Origin: Nemertoderma westbladi
Taxonomy: Eukaryota; Xenacoelomorpha; Nemertodermatida; Nemertodermatidae
Direction: 5' to 3'
DNA length: 50,585 nucleotides
Assembly: GCA_032718475.1 (NCBI GenBank)
Contig: JAUCBJ010003106.1
Span: 1-50,585, forward strand
Both the position numbers and the translations under genes were made by a program. Positions 1-11,117 of the stretch are shown one piece after another. Every line of letters starts with the position of its first letter. Within the stretch, counting starts at the first letter, position 1. The notes below the pieces were generated by a model. The model searched no databases, was not told where the DNA came from, and saw only the letters and a list, made by a program, of their open reading frames with translations.

Positions 1-838
1 AGAAACTTGTTGCTGGACCCCTCACACACAGAAACTTGTTGCTGGACCCCCATCACACACAGAAACTTGTTGCTGGACCCCCACACACACAGAAACTTGT
101 TGCTGGACCCCCTCACACACAGAAACTTGTTGCCGGACCCCCTCACACACAGAAACTTGATGCTGGACCCCCTCACACACAGAAACTTGTTGCTGGACCC
201 CCTCACACACAGAAACTTGTTGCTGGACCCCCTCACACACAGAAACTTGTTGCTGGACCCCCTCACACACACAGAAACTTGTTGCTGGACCCCCCCCCCC
301 CCCCTCACACACAGGAACTTGTTGCTGGACCCCCTCACACACAGAAACTTGTTGCTGGACCCCCTCACACACAGAAACTTGTGTGCTGGGCCCCCTCACA
401 CACAGAAACTTGTTGCTGGACCCCCTCACACACAGAAACTTGTTGCTGGACCCCCTCACACACAGGAACTTGTTGCTGGACCCCCTCACACACATAGAAT
501 CTTGTTGCTGGTCCCCCTCACACACAGAAACTACTGATTGCTGGACCCCCTCACACAAAGAAACTTGTTGCTGGACCCCCTCACACACAGAAACTTGTTG
601 CTGGACCCCCTCACACACAGAAACTTGTTGCTGGACCCCCTCACACACACAAACTTGTTGCTGGACCCCCTCACACACAGAAACGTGTTGCTGGACCCCC
701 TCACACACAGAAACTTGTTGATGGACCCCCTCACACACGCAAACTTGTTACTGGACCCCCTCACACACAGTAACGTGTTGATGGACCCCCTCACACACGT
801 AAACTTGTTGCTGGACCCCTCACACACAGAAACTTGTT
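1..838 (+). repeat. 30-bp minisatellite, left array
   Basis: About 28 tandem copies of a 30-bp unit of the form AGAAACTTGTTGCTGGACCC followed by a C/T step and a CACACAC tail. Copies differ by point changes (TTGCTGG, TTGATGG, TTACTGG) and by a 15-C run at 290-304. All six frames are open over long stretches only because the unit length is divisible by three, so the apparent ORFs are repeat artefacts. The array probably continues left of the window. It is joined at about 840 to an oppositely oriented array of the same unit. Confidence 0.95.
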
Positions 839-841
839 GAG

Positions 842-1340
842 ACTCTAACTTGTTTCTGTGTGTGAGGGGGTCCATCAACAAGTTTCTGTGTGTGAGGGGG
901 TCCATCAACAAGTTTCTGTGTGTGAGGGGGTCCATCAACAAGTTTCTGTGTGTGAGGGGGTCCATCAACAAGTTTCTGTGTGTGAAGGGGTCCATCAACA
1001 AGTTTCTGTGTGTAAGGGGGTCCATCAACAAGTTTCTGTGTGTGAGGGGGTCCAGCAACAAGTTTATGTGTGTGAGGGGGTCCATCAACAAGTTTCTGTG
1101 TGTGAGGGGGTCCATCATCAAGTTTCTGTGTGTGAGGGGGTCCAGCAACAAGTTTCTGTGTGTGAGGGGGTCCATCAACAAATTTCTGTGTGTGAGGGGG
1201 TCCAGCATCAAGTTTCTGTGTGTGAGGGGGTCCAGCAACAAGTTTCTGTGTGTGAGGGGGTCCATCAACAAGTTTCTGTGTGTAAGGGGGTCCAGCAACA
1301 AGTTTCAAAAACAAGTTGCTCCGTGTAAGGGGAGCCTTAT
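842..1340 (-). repeat. 30-bp minisatellite, inverted right array
   Basis: About 15 copies of the reverse complement of the unit in 1-838. The first copies after the junction carry the ATCAACA variant (TTGATGG on the other strand), and later copies mix ATCAACA and AGCAACA. The last partial units at 1305-1340 decay into unique sequence. With the left array this forms a large imperfect palindrome with only about 10 bp of non-repeat sequence at its centre. Confidence 0.93.
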
Positions 1341-1344
1341 TCTT

Positions 1345-1413
1345 TAGCTACAAGCGTTTAAAAAGGGTGTCTCCGTCGATATTGCACCATTTATACCGCA
1401 GTTATTCTTCAAT
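1345..1413 (-). repeat. dispersed repeat fragment, copy 1
   Basis: On the minus strand this matches 6750-6825 on the plus strand. Shared blocks include AATAACTGCGGT, TGGTGCAATATCGACGGAGA and CTTGTAGC. Two inverted copies about 5 kb apart imply an interspersed repeat family. No coding capacity or termini were identified. Confidence 0.6.
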
Positions 1414-1475
1414 CTTATAGTGATTATTGGTTGTCACTATTAGAGAGCTGTACATGATTGGCTGCCTGGGATACA

Positions 1476-1828
1476 AAATATGTAAATGTAACACAGTCTC
1501 AATTTCGTTGAAATAGCTGAGATATGAGCGTTCAAAAGTTGCATGACTGCATCTGGGCGATGGTATCTTATTATATTTAATAAATACAACATATTGCTGG
1601 AACATTTGTTTATACACTCCCTCTACAGGAGTTGCTGGATAACAATGCAATACCTCTTTAATCATACTATTAAATAGCTATTCATTCCTAAACAAAATGT
1701 TCCAGCAATATGCTTTATTTATGTAATGGAATAAAATAGCCTCGCCCAGATGCAAAGTCATGCAACTTTTGAACGCTGATATCTCAGCTATTTTACGACG
1801 AAATTCTGATTGTGTTACATATTTGGAA
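1476..1828. repeat. foldback (inverted repeat) element
   Basis: The left arm 1476-1608 and right arm 1691-1828 are imperfect reverse complements. Both contain, in opposite orientation, the blocks TGTTCCAGCAATATG, CGCCCAGATGCA, CATGCAACTTTTGAACGCT and ATATCTCAGCTATTT. The spacer is about 80 bp. The 87-codon minus-strand ORF across the left arm is explained by this structure and is not called as a gene. It is probably a non-autonomous foldback DNA element; target-site duplications are not clear. Confidence 0.75.
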
Positions 1829-1947
1829 TCCTTGCACAGCATTATTACAGATTAGTTGCTATACAGGCCATATTACATTGAAACACGTTATTGGTGCAAT
1901 CTCTTACCCAGTTAGACTGTTTTGACTCTATTGAGTCTAAACTAGTG

Positions 1948-2335
1948 TTTAAACGGGATCAGACTTTTCGAGACATCCGGGATCGGGATCGGGACCGGGA
2001 TTACCACTCTCGGGATCCGGATTGTAATTTTGTAATAGATTTCCTTAAATTCCTTAGTATGTGGCGGGTTTTGGGTAACACTCACTTTAACTTACACTTC
2101 TGAATTATTAGTAAGATAAAGTTATATTAAAATTATTTTGCAATTGATTACTGGATGGTTTACTGACAATATTAGTTATATAATCAATAACATTTCCGTT
2201 CTGCTGCAACTATTTATCAGATATTCAAGACATTTTCTTCACTATTTATACTTCGGGATCCCGTTCCAAAAAAAGTCTCGGGATCGGGACCGGGATTGCA
2301 TTTTTCGCCGGGACCCCGTTATACACTTGTAATAA
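1948..2335 (+). repeat. GGGATCC-rich dispersed element, copy 1
   Basis: A roughly 390-bp repeat whose second copy lies at 3688-4095 in the same orientation. Shared blocks include GTGTTTAAACGGGATCAGAC, GTGGCGGGTTTTGGGTAACA and ACATTTCCGTTCTGCTG. Both ends are packed with GGGATCGGGATCC-type words, several of them palindromic (CGGGATCCCG). It looks like a non-autonomous DNA transposon family. The short ORFs inside read the repeat words as Arg-Asp strings and are not genes. Confidence 0.75.
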
Positions 2336-2702
2336 TGTCTAAACTAGTATGGGTAATCTATTACCCAGTTAGACTGTTAGACTATCTGCCCCTAAGGTCG
2401 CATGCAAGAACACCCTTCACAGAGTGGCCTTGGCCCGATCAGGATGCCGGCCATGAGTATATAAGGAACACAGGGTGTCGTACGACCGGAAAATCCTTAA
2501 AAAAACAGGGAAAAACTTAAATCTGGAATAACCGGGAAAAGTAACATATAACCGGGAAATTTTTTCCAAATTTGAAACAAATTTAAAATTTTCCGGTAAT
2601 AACTGATTTTTTTATATGGAGGGGGGTTGTGCCGAAGTGTTACTACTTTATTTTACTCCTTACTGCCTTATGATATTAGTATGTATGTATATTAAGTACA
2701 TT
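2336..2702. other. no gene seen; possible hAT-like end
   Basis: AT-rich sequence with no supported ORF. CAGGGTGTCGTACGACCGGA at 2471 resembles hAT-type transposon termini (CAGGG start) and is followed by repeated CCGGGAAA words to about 2600. No matching opposite terminus was located, so this is only a suggestion. Confidence 0.3.
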
Positions 2703-2705
2703 TCT

Positions 2706-2795
2706 TGTGTCGGTGACTTTGTGTCGGTGCCTTTGTGTCGGTGTTTCTTGTGTCGGTGCATTTGTGTCGGTGTTTCTTGTGTCGGTGACTTTGTG
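2706..2795 (+). repeat. 14-bp minisatellite (TGTGTCGGTG unit)
   Basis: Six tandem copies of TGTGTCGGTG followed by a variable 4-5 base tail (ACTT, CCTT, TTTCT, CATT). The overlapping 77-codon ORF with Cys/Val repeats is a translation of this array. Confidence 0.85.
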
Positions 2796-3414
2796 TACGT
2801 TTGTGCAGCTATATGTATAACTTACTATTTGTTTGCTTTATTGGATTAACTTATATTTATGAAATACTCATTTTATATTATGGCCAAATGAGCTGTAATT
2901 AAGTAGCCCTAATGGCTAAGCACCTGGTGTAATTATTCACCTTCACCTTCATTGATCATTAATCATTCATTGAATAATTCATTCAATCAGAATAATAATG
3001 AATTATTATTGTTGATTATTATTGAATTATTATTGAAAAATATATTAATTTCGGAAATTGCGTTCATTATAAAACATCTACCAAATAATGAAATTGACAA
3101 AACACAAAATCACAATCTTTTTTGAGTACAAGTAGGCCTATTATTACTATTTTACTGCAATTAATATGAGGATGTCTCTGTAATTATTTATTATATAATT
3201 AAACTTTATTTATAAATTAAAAAAATAGGAAATTTTCGGAAAAATGTCTTGGAAATTTTCTTACATTTCCTGACTCACCATATCAATCATCCAATGAAAA
3301 TCCTCCAAAAATGTTGTTTTTGATATAAATGCTTGTTTTTGTTAAATTGGCAAAAATTTTAAATTTTTATCAATTTTACAAACTTTAAGCGGCAGGGCAT
3401 ACAAATTCAAATAT
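2796..3414. other. AT-rich intergenic sequence with a retroposon-like tail
   Basis: No gene seen. At 2905-2985 the words CCCTAATGGCTAAGCA and repeated CACCTTCA resemble the 3' part of the SINE at 10247-10556 (CCTGGCCTAATGGCCGAAG plus a short repeat tail), so this may be a truncated retroposon end. The rest is ATTCATT/AATTATT low complexity. Confidence 0.35.
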
Positions 3415-3512
3415 AGCAAATCCCGAAAATTCCCGATATTTTTCCATCGGGATCGGGATTTCCCATAGGGATCCCGATTTTCGGGATCGGGATCCTGTTG
3501 CAACACTAATTA
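3415..3512. repeat. GGGATCC-rich element fragment with terminus
   Basis: Repeated CGGGATCGGGATCC words end in TCCTGTTGCAACACTAATTA. Read on the minus strand this terminus is TAGTGTTGCAACAGGATCC, similar to hAT-type ends (YAGNGTTG). It is related to the elements at 1948 and 3688 by word content only. Confidence 0.5.
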
Positions 3513-3687
3513 ATTAATATTTACATGAAAATACAGTATCATGTCGCATTTCCAATACCATACAGATACCGTATACATCCACACACCACACAGTATACAC
3601 AGGCCCATTAATTAAGTTGTAGTTTGTAGTTCTATCCATTGCGTTGTTTATTTGGTTTATATTCGAATACTTAACAAGGTGCATTGC

Positions 3688-4095
3688 AGTGTTTAAACGG
3701 GATCAGACTTTTCGAGATTTCCGGGATCGGGACCGGGATTATCGCTCTTGGGATCCCGTTTTTTGGGATCGGGATTGTCATTTTGTATTAAATTTCCTTA
3801 ACGTTATTAGTGTATGTGGCGGGTTTTGGGTAACACTCACTTTATCTTACACTTCTGAAATATTAGTATAAGTATGAAATAGCATGAAATATTACGATAA
3901 ACTGTAGGATTACTGGATTACTGAAATAAAAATTCGATATAATCAAAACATTTCCGTTCTGCTGGAACTATTTTTTAGATATTCAATTAATTCATTTAAT
4001 TATTTAAACTTCGGGATCCGATCCAAAAAGGTCGGAATAGGGATTGGATATTTCGCTGGTTCCCGGTTTTTCGGGATCGGGATCCCGTTTATAAG
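3688..4095 (+). repeat. GGGATCC-rich dispersed element, copy 2
   Basis: Second copy of the 1948-2335 repeat, co-linear through the TTTAAACGGGATCAGACTTT start, the GGCGGGTTTTGGGTAAC block, the TTTCCGTTCTGCTG block and the terminal GGGATCCCGTTT. It differs by many substitutions and small indels, so the copies are old. Confidence 0.75.
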
Positions 4096-4720
4096 CCTTA
4101 TGAAGCCAGAAGTCTTCACAATGTTTTCATTATCATTTAACTAAAAAAATCTGATTTTATTGATTTTTTTAAAGTCAAATTGTCATGCACCACGCCATAA
4201 ATGTCTTTCCAAAAAGGCAAATCACAAAATTTGACTGTTTTGAAAGAACATCGATTCAGCCTTTCAGAGACACTGTATATATTTCATCTATAACAAAATC
4301 ATATGAAACCTCTTGGAAAATTCAAAAATTTCGTCCTGAGTCATTTGTTATTTTTCAGGAGTAGTGGATGAGTGGGAGTGCTAGCGTTGCCGATCCAAAT
4401 TTACAAAATATTCGATCGATTTTCTAAAATTTTCCATCGATTATCGATGATGATGATGATTTATCGATAAAATATAAAATAATTTTCAATTATTTATTGG
4501 ATCTATACCGGTATGTGTAAAGTGGCACTTTAGAGTGTGCTGTTAGGAGAGGCTTGTTACATTACGTTAAATAACGCTTTCAGTTTCTGTCATTAAATGG
4601 TTTCAGTGAGTACAAATGCAGATATGAGTTATCTTAGGATTATTTATAAATCTCATTCTCATCCATCCATCAACTACCAATTCTATTATAACTACAACAA
4701 TAATGAAGCAATTGAAGTGA
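4096..4720. other. intergenic, no gene seen
   Basis: AT-rich sequence with a small GAT microsatellite at 4446-4460 beside several ATCGAT words. No ORF, RNA gene or repeat boundary could be supported. Confidence 0.6.
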
Positions 4721-5105
4721 ACGCTTGAAGAACCATTAATATTAATTGATAATTATATTATTTAATTACTTGTCAAGCTAGTTAAGTAAAAAAACCTTAC
4801 CGGAAGGTATTCAATCACCAAAGTAAGTAAAAAATTAAAAGGCCCTGGACCTAGACGGTTGCATGCAATCAGTGATCAGCTGATGGTAGTCAGCTGACCG
4901 GTAGCTATCGCCTCACAAAGGAAGGCATTCTCAGGAGACCAAGCCAAGAGATGATCACTGATTGGATGCAACCGTATAGGTATAGGTCCAGTTGCTTTTT
5001 AGTATTTCACATACTGTGGTCCTTGCATACCTAACGGTAAGGTTTTTTACTTAACTTGCTTCACAATAAATTAAATAATTATCAATTAATATTAATGAAG
5101 CAGCA
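4721..5105. mobile_element. palindromic MITE, about 385 bp
   Basis: Long terminal inverted repeats. The left end (4721-4803) has ATTAATATTAATTGATAATT, TTAAGTAAAAAAACC and TTACCG. The right end (5033-5105) has CGGTAAGG, TTTTTTACTTAACTTG and AATTATCAATTAATATTAAT. A second inverted pair lies inside (GACGGTTGCATGCAATCAGTGATCA-like at 4855-4878, its partner at 4953-4973). There is no coding capacity. It is a non-autonomous DNA transposon of unknown superfamily. Confidence 0.8.
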
Positions 5106-5539
5106 GAAAGCATCTGGAACAATTGGTTTCCAAGTGCGCGGAATGCTATCCGCTTGATGAAAATAAAGGAAGTTGTCATAAAAAAAACGTACAGCTATAT
5201 TGAAACACTAATATAGTAATATAATGAACTGACATACTGATGGGCTGGTTGACGTTGACAGAAAAGTCAATGTTACCTTCCTGGCAGCTGATAGACAAAA
5301 GTTAAGCCGAAACTCATATATGAGTTTGAACCAAGTCAGTATATATTGAAGGAAAAGTTCCCACCAAGTACAACTTACTCTCATTAAACTCATACCGGTA
5401 TATAGACCAGCTTGAAAGGGATATTGTTAAGACGAACGGCCGCCCAAAGTAGACTCCACGGGGAAATTAGTTTTTTAGCCTGATGTTTATACTATTTATT
5501 TAATGCATTATTTTTAACGTGATTTGCTTTGTGTCCTAT

Positions 5540-5720
5540 CTGTTTGGTGTACTATTTTTAGCTTGCAATTTATCCTATGAAATCTATGCGGTGTATTATT
5601 TCGGCTTATAATTTATTTATGTCTTTAATTATTTATTTAGTGTATTATTTTTTGGCGTACAATCTATAATGTTGATCTATTTGCTGGGTGATTATTTTCG
5701 GCTTAGGGCTTGTTCTGTAT
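5540..5720 (+). repeat. degenerate tandem repeat, about 50-bp period
   Basis: Three to four decayed copies of a TGTATTATTTT(C/T)GGCTTATAAT-like unit followed by a T/A-rich stretch. Copies start near 5545, 5590, 5640 and 5688. Divergence is high. No gene is seen in the surrounding 5106-6004. Confidence 0.5.
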
Positions 5721-6004
5721 TGATTTTGTTGGTGTGCGTACTTGTATATTGGCTGTGACGACATCTATTGGGTTATGATTTTTATTGGTGGGCCGCGAGT
5801 TGATCATTGGGTTTATTTTTAGCTCGTTTATTATTGGTATGTACCTTTATACCTCGCCTGGGGCGGGCTCGGGTATTGCTTGGGGTGGGCGTACTTAGCT
5901 GCTATATTGGATATGTAAACACGATTGGCTTCTGTAAAGTTGTAGGATAATATGTGGCCATTATTGCTTTTGTAAGTTTTGATTGGAGGATTCCTTTCGG
6001 GAGA

Positions 6005-6028
6005 GGGGGGGGGGGGGGGGGGGGGGGG
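6005..6028. repeat. 24-base G homopolymer
   Basis: Uninterrupted run of G. The minus-strand ORF that reads it as polyproline (5831-6055) is not supported by anything else. Run length is a likely assembly uncertainty. Confidence 0.9.
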
Positions 6029-7383
6029 TGTATTCAAGGCTTGGCTTTGTGACATTATTGCTTTGAATGTTGTAGCTAATAATAGCCTATGTTAGGATGG
6101 TTGAAGTTTGTGTTACTCTATTGTTGCAAGGGTCAAACTGATTATAGCTCGTTTGCTTGTCTGCCCGTTGAGGTAACGTGCAGTTTGTTCGGTAATCTGT
6201 TAACACCTTTTATATTGGTTGAGTTTTGGTATATAAACTATAGTTATGGGATTCATTCGTTAGTAGCCTACGAACCCCAGCCAACTGTCATGCCATTTTA
6301 ACTAAATGTTTTTATTTTGGTCCCGGCCGGACCGGTAATTTTATTATTATTATTAATGCAATTTTGCGGCTAAATTTTACTGTCTGATTGAAATTAAATA
6401 AAAATTAAACCTCTACACTGAACGTATTTAACTATTTTTCTTTATGTTTTCGTCATGGTGAAAACGAATCACGGGCTCGCCGATCTCTAGATCTAGGAAG
6501 GTAACCACCCGGGCAACCCCCCCCTACCCCTCTCGTATAGGCATACTCTTTAAAAAAGGGCAAGCATATACCAGGCTACCGCACTCCCCACACACTCCAC
6601 GAACCTTATAGGGAATCGAAGGCAACCACACGCTGGCCTGGTAGATAGTCTGCACACACCCCCTTTTTTACAGATATGGAGAATCAGGAAATCTCATTGG
6701 AGAATCTTATTTCCTCTGGCCGAGCTCGCCCGACCTACTGTAGTAACATTGAATAATAACTGCGGTGTAACTGGTGCAATATCGACGGAGAGTAATTTTT
6801 CAAACACTTGTAGCGTTGTTTAGCTTGTTTAACGATTTTTGGAAAAAAATTTCAAATTTATTTTTTTAATCGATTATGATGTGAAATTTAACGGAGATTT
6901 CAAATCTGGAAACGGCTTAGCTTAGCAGTCTATCTTTTCTACAATTTTTGCAATTTCTGAATTTTTTACTATTCTACAATCTACAATTTTTGTCCAAATT
7001 ACATTAATTTTACTTACCGGTATTTTACTTATATTTTTATATTACTTTTTACTATATTGATAATTAATTATTATTACTGAATATCTAGATTGTGATTGTG
7101 CACAAAAGTATCAGACAACTGTTTAAAATAATTAGTTATTCTATTTAATACTAATTTATAACTATCTTAACAATAGCACATATTTGCAGGTTGCAGCGCC
7201 CCCTAGTTCCTCAGATATGTTCCTCACCTTTGCTCTATCATATAAAACAAACATTCATGTTACCAAAATTAAAACTGTAGAAGCCTTAGCAATCCCAATT
7301 AAAGCCCTAACCAAACACTTTTGACGAGATGGGAGTGAAAAAACACAAGTAGTCCGAAAATAAAAACTTTTATGAAAACTTAC
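6029..7383. other. intergenic, no certain gene
   Basis: Contains the second dispersed-repeat copy (6750-6825, partner of 1345-1413) and AT-rich sequence. It would include any 3' exons of the mucin-like gene upstream in coordinate. One possible short last exon on the minus strand starts after an acceptor-like TATATGATAG near 7244 and stops after three codons, but this is too short to call. Confidence 0.4.
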
Positions 7384-8288
7384 CAGGAGCAACTGTAGTT
7401 GTTGGTGGAGCAGTGGTTGTTGGGGGAGCAGTGGTCGTTCTTGGGACAACCGTGGTCGTTTTTGGGGCAACTGTGGTCGTTTTTGGGGCAACAGTGGTCG
7501 TTTTTGGGTCAACAGTGGTCGTTGTGTCATCACAATTGACGATGAATTCACCTAAAATATAAAAAAATAAATCGTCGGAAATTTACACAAAAAAGGTTTC
7601 AGTATCCAATGATAGAAGACGAGTTAAAATAATAGGCCCTATTTATTTGTAAAATTAAATAGGCCAATAGGCCATATTCGTTTTTAATTCAGACTGAATT
7701 ATTCTTTAAGGTTTATTAATACGTAATACTGTGAGAAATATGAGTCTGACAGTCTGAGGATACAGAATGCTGGAATGTATGCTATGCTGATGTACCGACC
7801 ATAGCTGAGCGATATTGCTGGCTATTGCTATTGCTGTATTGCATAGCTGTGAGATATTAAAAAGCGATCTTCCTTAGTAGCCCAGTCTGGTCGTACACCG
7901 ATCTGTATAGATATATACATAGGCTTAAAGTACAGCAGTATGTATGTCATTATGTACCGTAATGCTGCAGGTAATGGCTGTAGCTGTCAGGCTGTATGCA
8001 GGCATGGCTGCATGGTAATTATACCAGTCCGCAGTTACTAGTACAGTCTTACAGTACTGCCAACTGCAATAGTTGGTAGTAGTACGCTATACAACATACA
8101 ATACCGGCTGACCGGTACGGTACTACAGCTGTACCCTGTACAGTAGCCTACTACGCTACGTAACGCTGTAACGTACAGTCATACCATACAGCCATAGCTG
8201 CATAGGCCCTACACTCACCAGAGAAGGCTACCAACATCAAAATAACCACCCGAAGCCGAATAGATTTCTTGCATATTACAACACCCAT
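7384..8288 (-). CDS. secreted mucin-like Thr-rich protein, two exons (3' end not found)
   Basis: Exon 1 is 8288-8219. It starts with ATG in good context (A at -3, G at +4) and encodes a 23-residue signal peptide, basic start then hydrophobic core ending VVILMLVAFSG, and ends in phase 1 at a GTGAGT donor (8218). Exon 2 is 7551-7384 (168 bp). It follows a pyrimidine-rich TATTTTAG acceptor, starts in phase 1, and ends in phase 1 at a GTAAGT donor (7383). Exon 2 encodes a short EFIVNCDD lead, then repeated TTTVAPK/TTTAPP units typical of O-glycosylated linkers. The intron is about 667 bp. Signal peptide, matching phases and a symmetric 1-1 exon are the usual architecture of extracellular mosaic proteins. 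Nothing after exon 2 could be identified, so the mature domain is unknown. The frame that gives a continuous ORF (7255-7551) reads the same DNA as Pro/Arg/Leu repeats and is rejected. Confidence 0.7.
7700..8217. other. intron and palindromic-word low complexity
   Basis: Dense short words such as ACAGTACTGC, GTACCG, AGCTGT and CATAGCTG. No gene seen other than the intron of the mucin-like gene. Confidence 0.5.
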
Positions 8289-10246
8289 ATTTAGATATTT
8301 CCAATATATTTATTATATTATGATTTATGATTATAAACAAGCAACAAATACAGTACCAACAAATGCAGTAGGAATTACGGAATATTGTTACTGGCTGACC
8401 GGTATTATTAATCAGTTAATTAAGGATTTTAATTATTGAATCGCCGTAAGCGAATAATACAGTAATAGGTAGGCTGGTAGGCCTCGTAAATTAATTTATA
8501 AAACTGTACAGCTGTATAATGTTAGGTGTTAGTGCAGTAGTGTTACCATACTGCCATACCATACACGCATACGCAAACAGTACTGCAGTAGGCCCCTATC
8601 TCAGTATCTGCCTATGCTATAGGGCCCTACCTAATACTTTAATATGTTATATGCATTCCAGCATTCTGGCATTGCTGCATTGCATGCATAGGCCTATTGC
8701 ACACAGACCTCTACAGCTCTAGACTGGCAGACCCAGAGACCAAGCACCAAACTGTCAAGTACCGGTACCGCCTGCACGCAGTACCGTCTGAAATCTGAAT
8801 GTCCGACCGTACCAGCGTACCACTGCCAAGATTCTGGCAGACTGGATACCACGGATACAGACCAGACTGCCAGACAGGCAGATCAGCACGAGCACAGCAC
8901 AGCAGATACCGCAGTACCGGTAGGCATCAGATACTGCCTGACTGCACAGCTAATACTGCTTGCATAGGCCTACTGTGCTGGTAATCAGTATATCAGTATA
9001 TAGCAGTGTACAGGCAGACAGGTGTATAGCCCAGCCCTACCAGCATGCCTGCAGTCTGGTAGTAGAAGAGCGGCAATCGGCAGATCGGTGCCGTTTCTGG
9101 TTTCTGCGTTATCCTGTTATTGATAGTAACAATGTGTTAGCAAGCTGTATTATCCCTTCCTATAATTATCCTGTTATCACTGTTTCAAGTCTTCAAGTCT
9201 GTAGGCCTATAGCACAAGCACAGTACCTGTAGTAGCAGTACTGCAGTATAGACTGATAGACATTAGACAATACTGCATAACTGCAATACCACAATACTGC
9301 AAGAGGCTGATCTACTGATAGGCCTTAGTCTGGCTGGAGTTGCAAATTTCCTGCAAGATGGAGCCATGCTGCCATGGACAGTTGGAGGCCTATTATTCCA
9401 GTATTCTGATATTGGCAGGACAGCAGGAAGGTGGGCGTGGGGTATACAGGCTGACAGGTATACAGTATAATTACAGTACTTTGGCATGTTTGGGAACCGT
9501 TTTACTGTTTTATGAAACACAAGTTCATATATAGGCCTACAATAGGCAATAGGCCTACCCCTTATTTTATGAAACACTTTACAAATTTTTTTCATAAACA
9601 TGCAATAAAAATCTTCTCCAGCACCCCAGGCAGCCAGGGGAAAACCGATGAGGGCGATGACAATCAGTCTATTGATTTTCGTATTTTATTTTGGTTAGAA
9701 TAACGTGCCATTGCAGCATTGTAACATGCTCCTTTCAGCCTTTCCCTAAATTCAGAAATTGGTATTTGGTAATTTAACGTTGAGACGAAATATTAAATAG
9801 AATAAATGACTGAATGGCCTGTAGCGCTGCAGGGAAGCAATTACATGCAAACATTCGAATGTCCATAATTCCAGAACTCAGCTATTATTCACTATTTCCC
9901 GTCCAAATTCAAATATTTTTATTCCAAAATTGTTATTTAGCACTTTTCAACTTTTGAGGACATTACAGCGAGGAGGAGGATTTGAGGAGTATTGGCCTCA
10001 TGGCATGGCCTGTGCATTTAGTATTGTATTGGTGTTAATCAGTTAAGCATATAATGTCCCATATGCAGATATGCCAGTATGCATATGTGGACATGACAAC
10101 ACGCTGTCATTATCGGAACGGACGATGTCCGATCGGAACATCACACTGTAAAGTGCTACTTTACACAAGTATGTAAATAATTATTACATATTTAGAATCC
10201 TTACACGGTAAAACACTTAACGTGTTTTTATACGCTCACACCAATA
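8289..10246. other. intergenic low complexity rich in palindromic words
   Basis: Includes the 5' side of the mucin-like gene. TAGGCCTA-type words occur at about 8692, 8962, 9202, 9536 and 9551, with many CAGTACTG, TACCGGTA and CTGCAG words between. Six short ORFs (60-112 codons) lie here; all have low-complexity Tyr/Cys/Pro composition and no recognisable domain, so none is called. Confidence 0.5.
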
Positions 10247-10556
10247 GGTCCCACTTTGGTGTAGTGGATGCATTGAATTCACATCTCTTGTAGGTCGTGG
10301 GTTCGATCCTACAGTCCTAGCATGGGACAGAGCAGTCAGTATTCGTTTCGGTACGAATGCTTTGAAGGGACCATCCAGGGCGCATCTGCCTTGCATCCTT
10401 ACAGCCTTAAGTGGTAGCTAAATGAGTACAGGAGTACTGCAGTTTCCTCTGGGGAGTAGTTCTGCAGGGGGACCGCACTGGAAATATTTCGTCGGACTTT
10501 GTGCTAAATCCCTGGCCTAATGGCCGAAGAAAATTTACTTTTACTTTTACTTTACG
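10247..10556 (+). repeat. tRNA-derived SINE
   Basis: A box A-like TTGGTGTAGTGG at 10256-10267 and a near-perfect RNA polymerase III box B GGGTTCGATCC at 10299-10309 are spaced as in a tRNA. A body of about 190 bp follows, then CCTGGCCTAATGGCCGAAG and a tail of repeated ACTTTT units ending near 10556. This is the standard layout of a tRNA-headed SINE. The tRNA of origin cannot be decided because the acceptor stem does not pair, so it is not a functional tRNA gene. Confidence 0.8.
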
Positions 10557-10566
10557 CTCTAGTAGC

Positions 10567-11117
10567 TAAATATGAGGCGCCGTTAACGCCAAAAGGTCAG
10601 CAATAATATTAAAGGTTTTAAAAAGAATATTAGAGAATTTCAAAACATATTTTCGGCCGAAATATTTTGTTACATTTTTTCAGCTCTTTCATTTGATGTC
10701 ATTTTCGGCCGAAATTTCGACCGAATTTTCGGCCGAAATATATTATTACATTTTTTCAGCTCTTCAATTTGATGTCATTTTCGGCCGAAATTTCGGCCGA
10801 AATCTCGACCGAAATATTTTATTACATTTTCAGCTCTTCCATTTGATGACATTTTCGGCCGAAATTTCGGTCGAGATTTCGGCCGAAAATGACATCAAAT
10901 GAAAGAGCTGAAGAAAATGTAACAAAATATTTCGGCCGAAATTTCGGTCGAAATTTCGGCCGAAAATGACATCAAATGAAAGAGGTGAAAAAATGTAATA
11001 AAATATTTCGGCCGAAATTTCGGCCGAAAATATGTTTTGAAATTCAATAATATTCTTTTTAAAACCTTTAATATTATTGCTGACCTTTTGGCGTTAACGG
11101 CGCCTCATAGCTAAATG
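10567..11117. mobile_element. palindromic MITE with TTTCGGCCGAAA core arrays
   Basis: Outer arms are near-perfect inverted repeats: AGGCGCCGTTAACGCC, AAAAGGTCAGCAATAATATT and AAAGGTTTTAAAAAGAATATT at the left, mirrored at the right. The arms meet near 10870. Inside each arm are about three tandem units of some 80 bp made of TTTCGGCCGAAA palindromes followed by ATGACATCAAATGAAAGAGC, pointing away from the centre in opposite orientations. No protein is encoded; the 69-codon ORF is repeat translation. The structure could extrude as a cruciform. Confidence 0.88.

Noticed and set aside
7-1347. Long ORFs in several frames with Cys/Val/Gln or His/Thr/Leu repeats
   Set aside because: All are translations of the 30-bp minisatellite, whose unit length is a multiple of three.
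2682-2849. Cys-rich short protein
   Set aside because: Translation of the TGTGTCGGTG minisatellite.
5831-6055. Polyproline-containing ORF on the minus strand
   Set aside because: Depends on a 24-base homopolymer of uncertain length and shows no other sign of coding.
7255-7551. 98-codon Pro/Arg/Leu repeat ORF on the minus strand
   Set aside because: A different frame of the same DNA gives a signal-peptide-linked Thr-rich exon bounded by matching splice sites, which is the better explanation.
10256-10313. tRNA gene
   Set aside because: Boxes A and B are present but stems do not pair, and the SINE body and tail follow; it is a SINE head.
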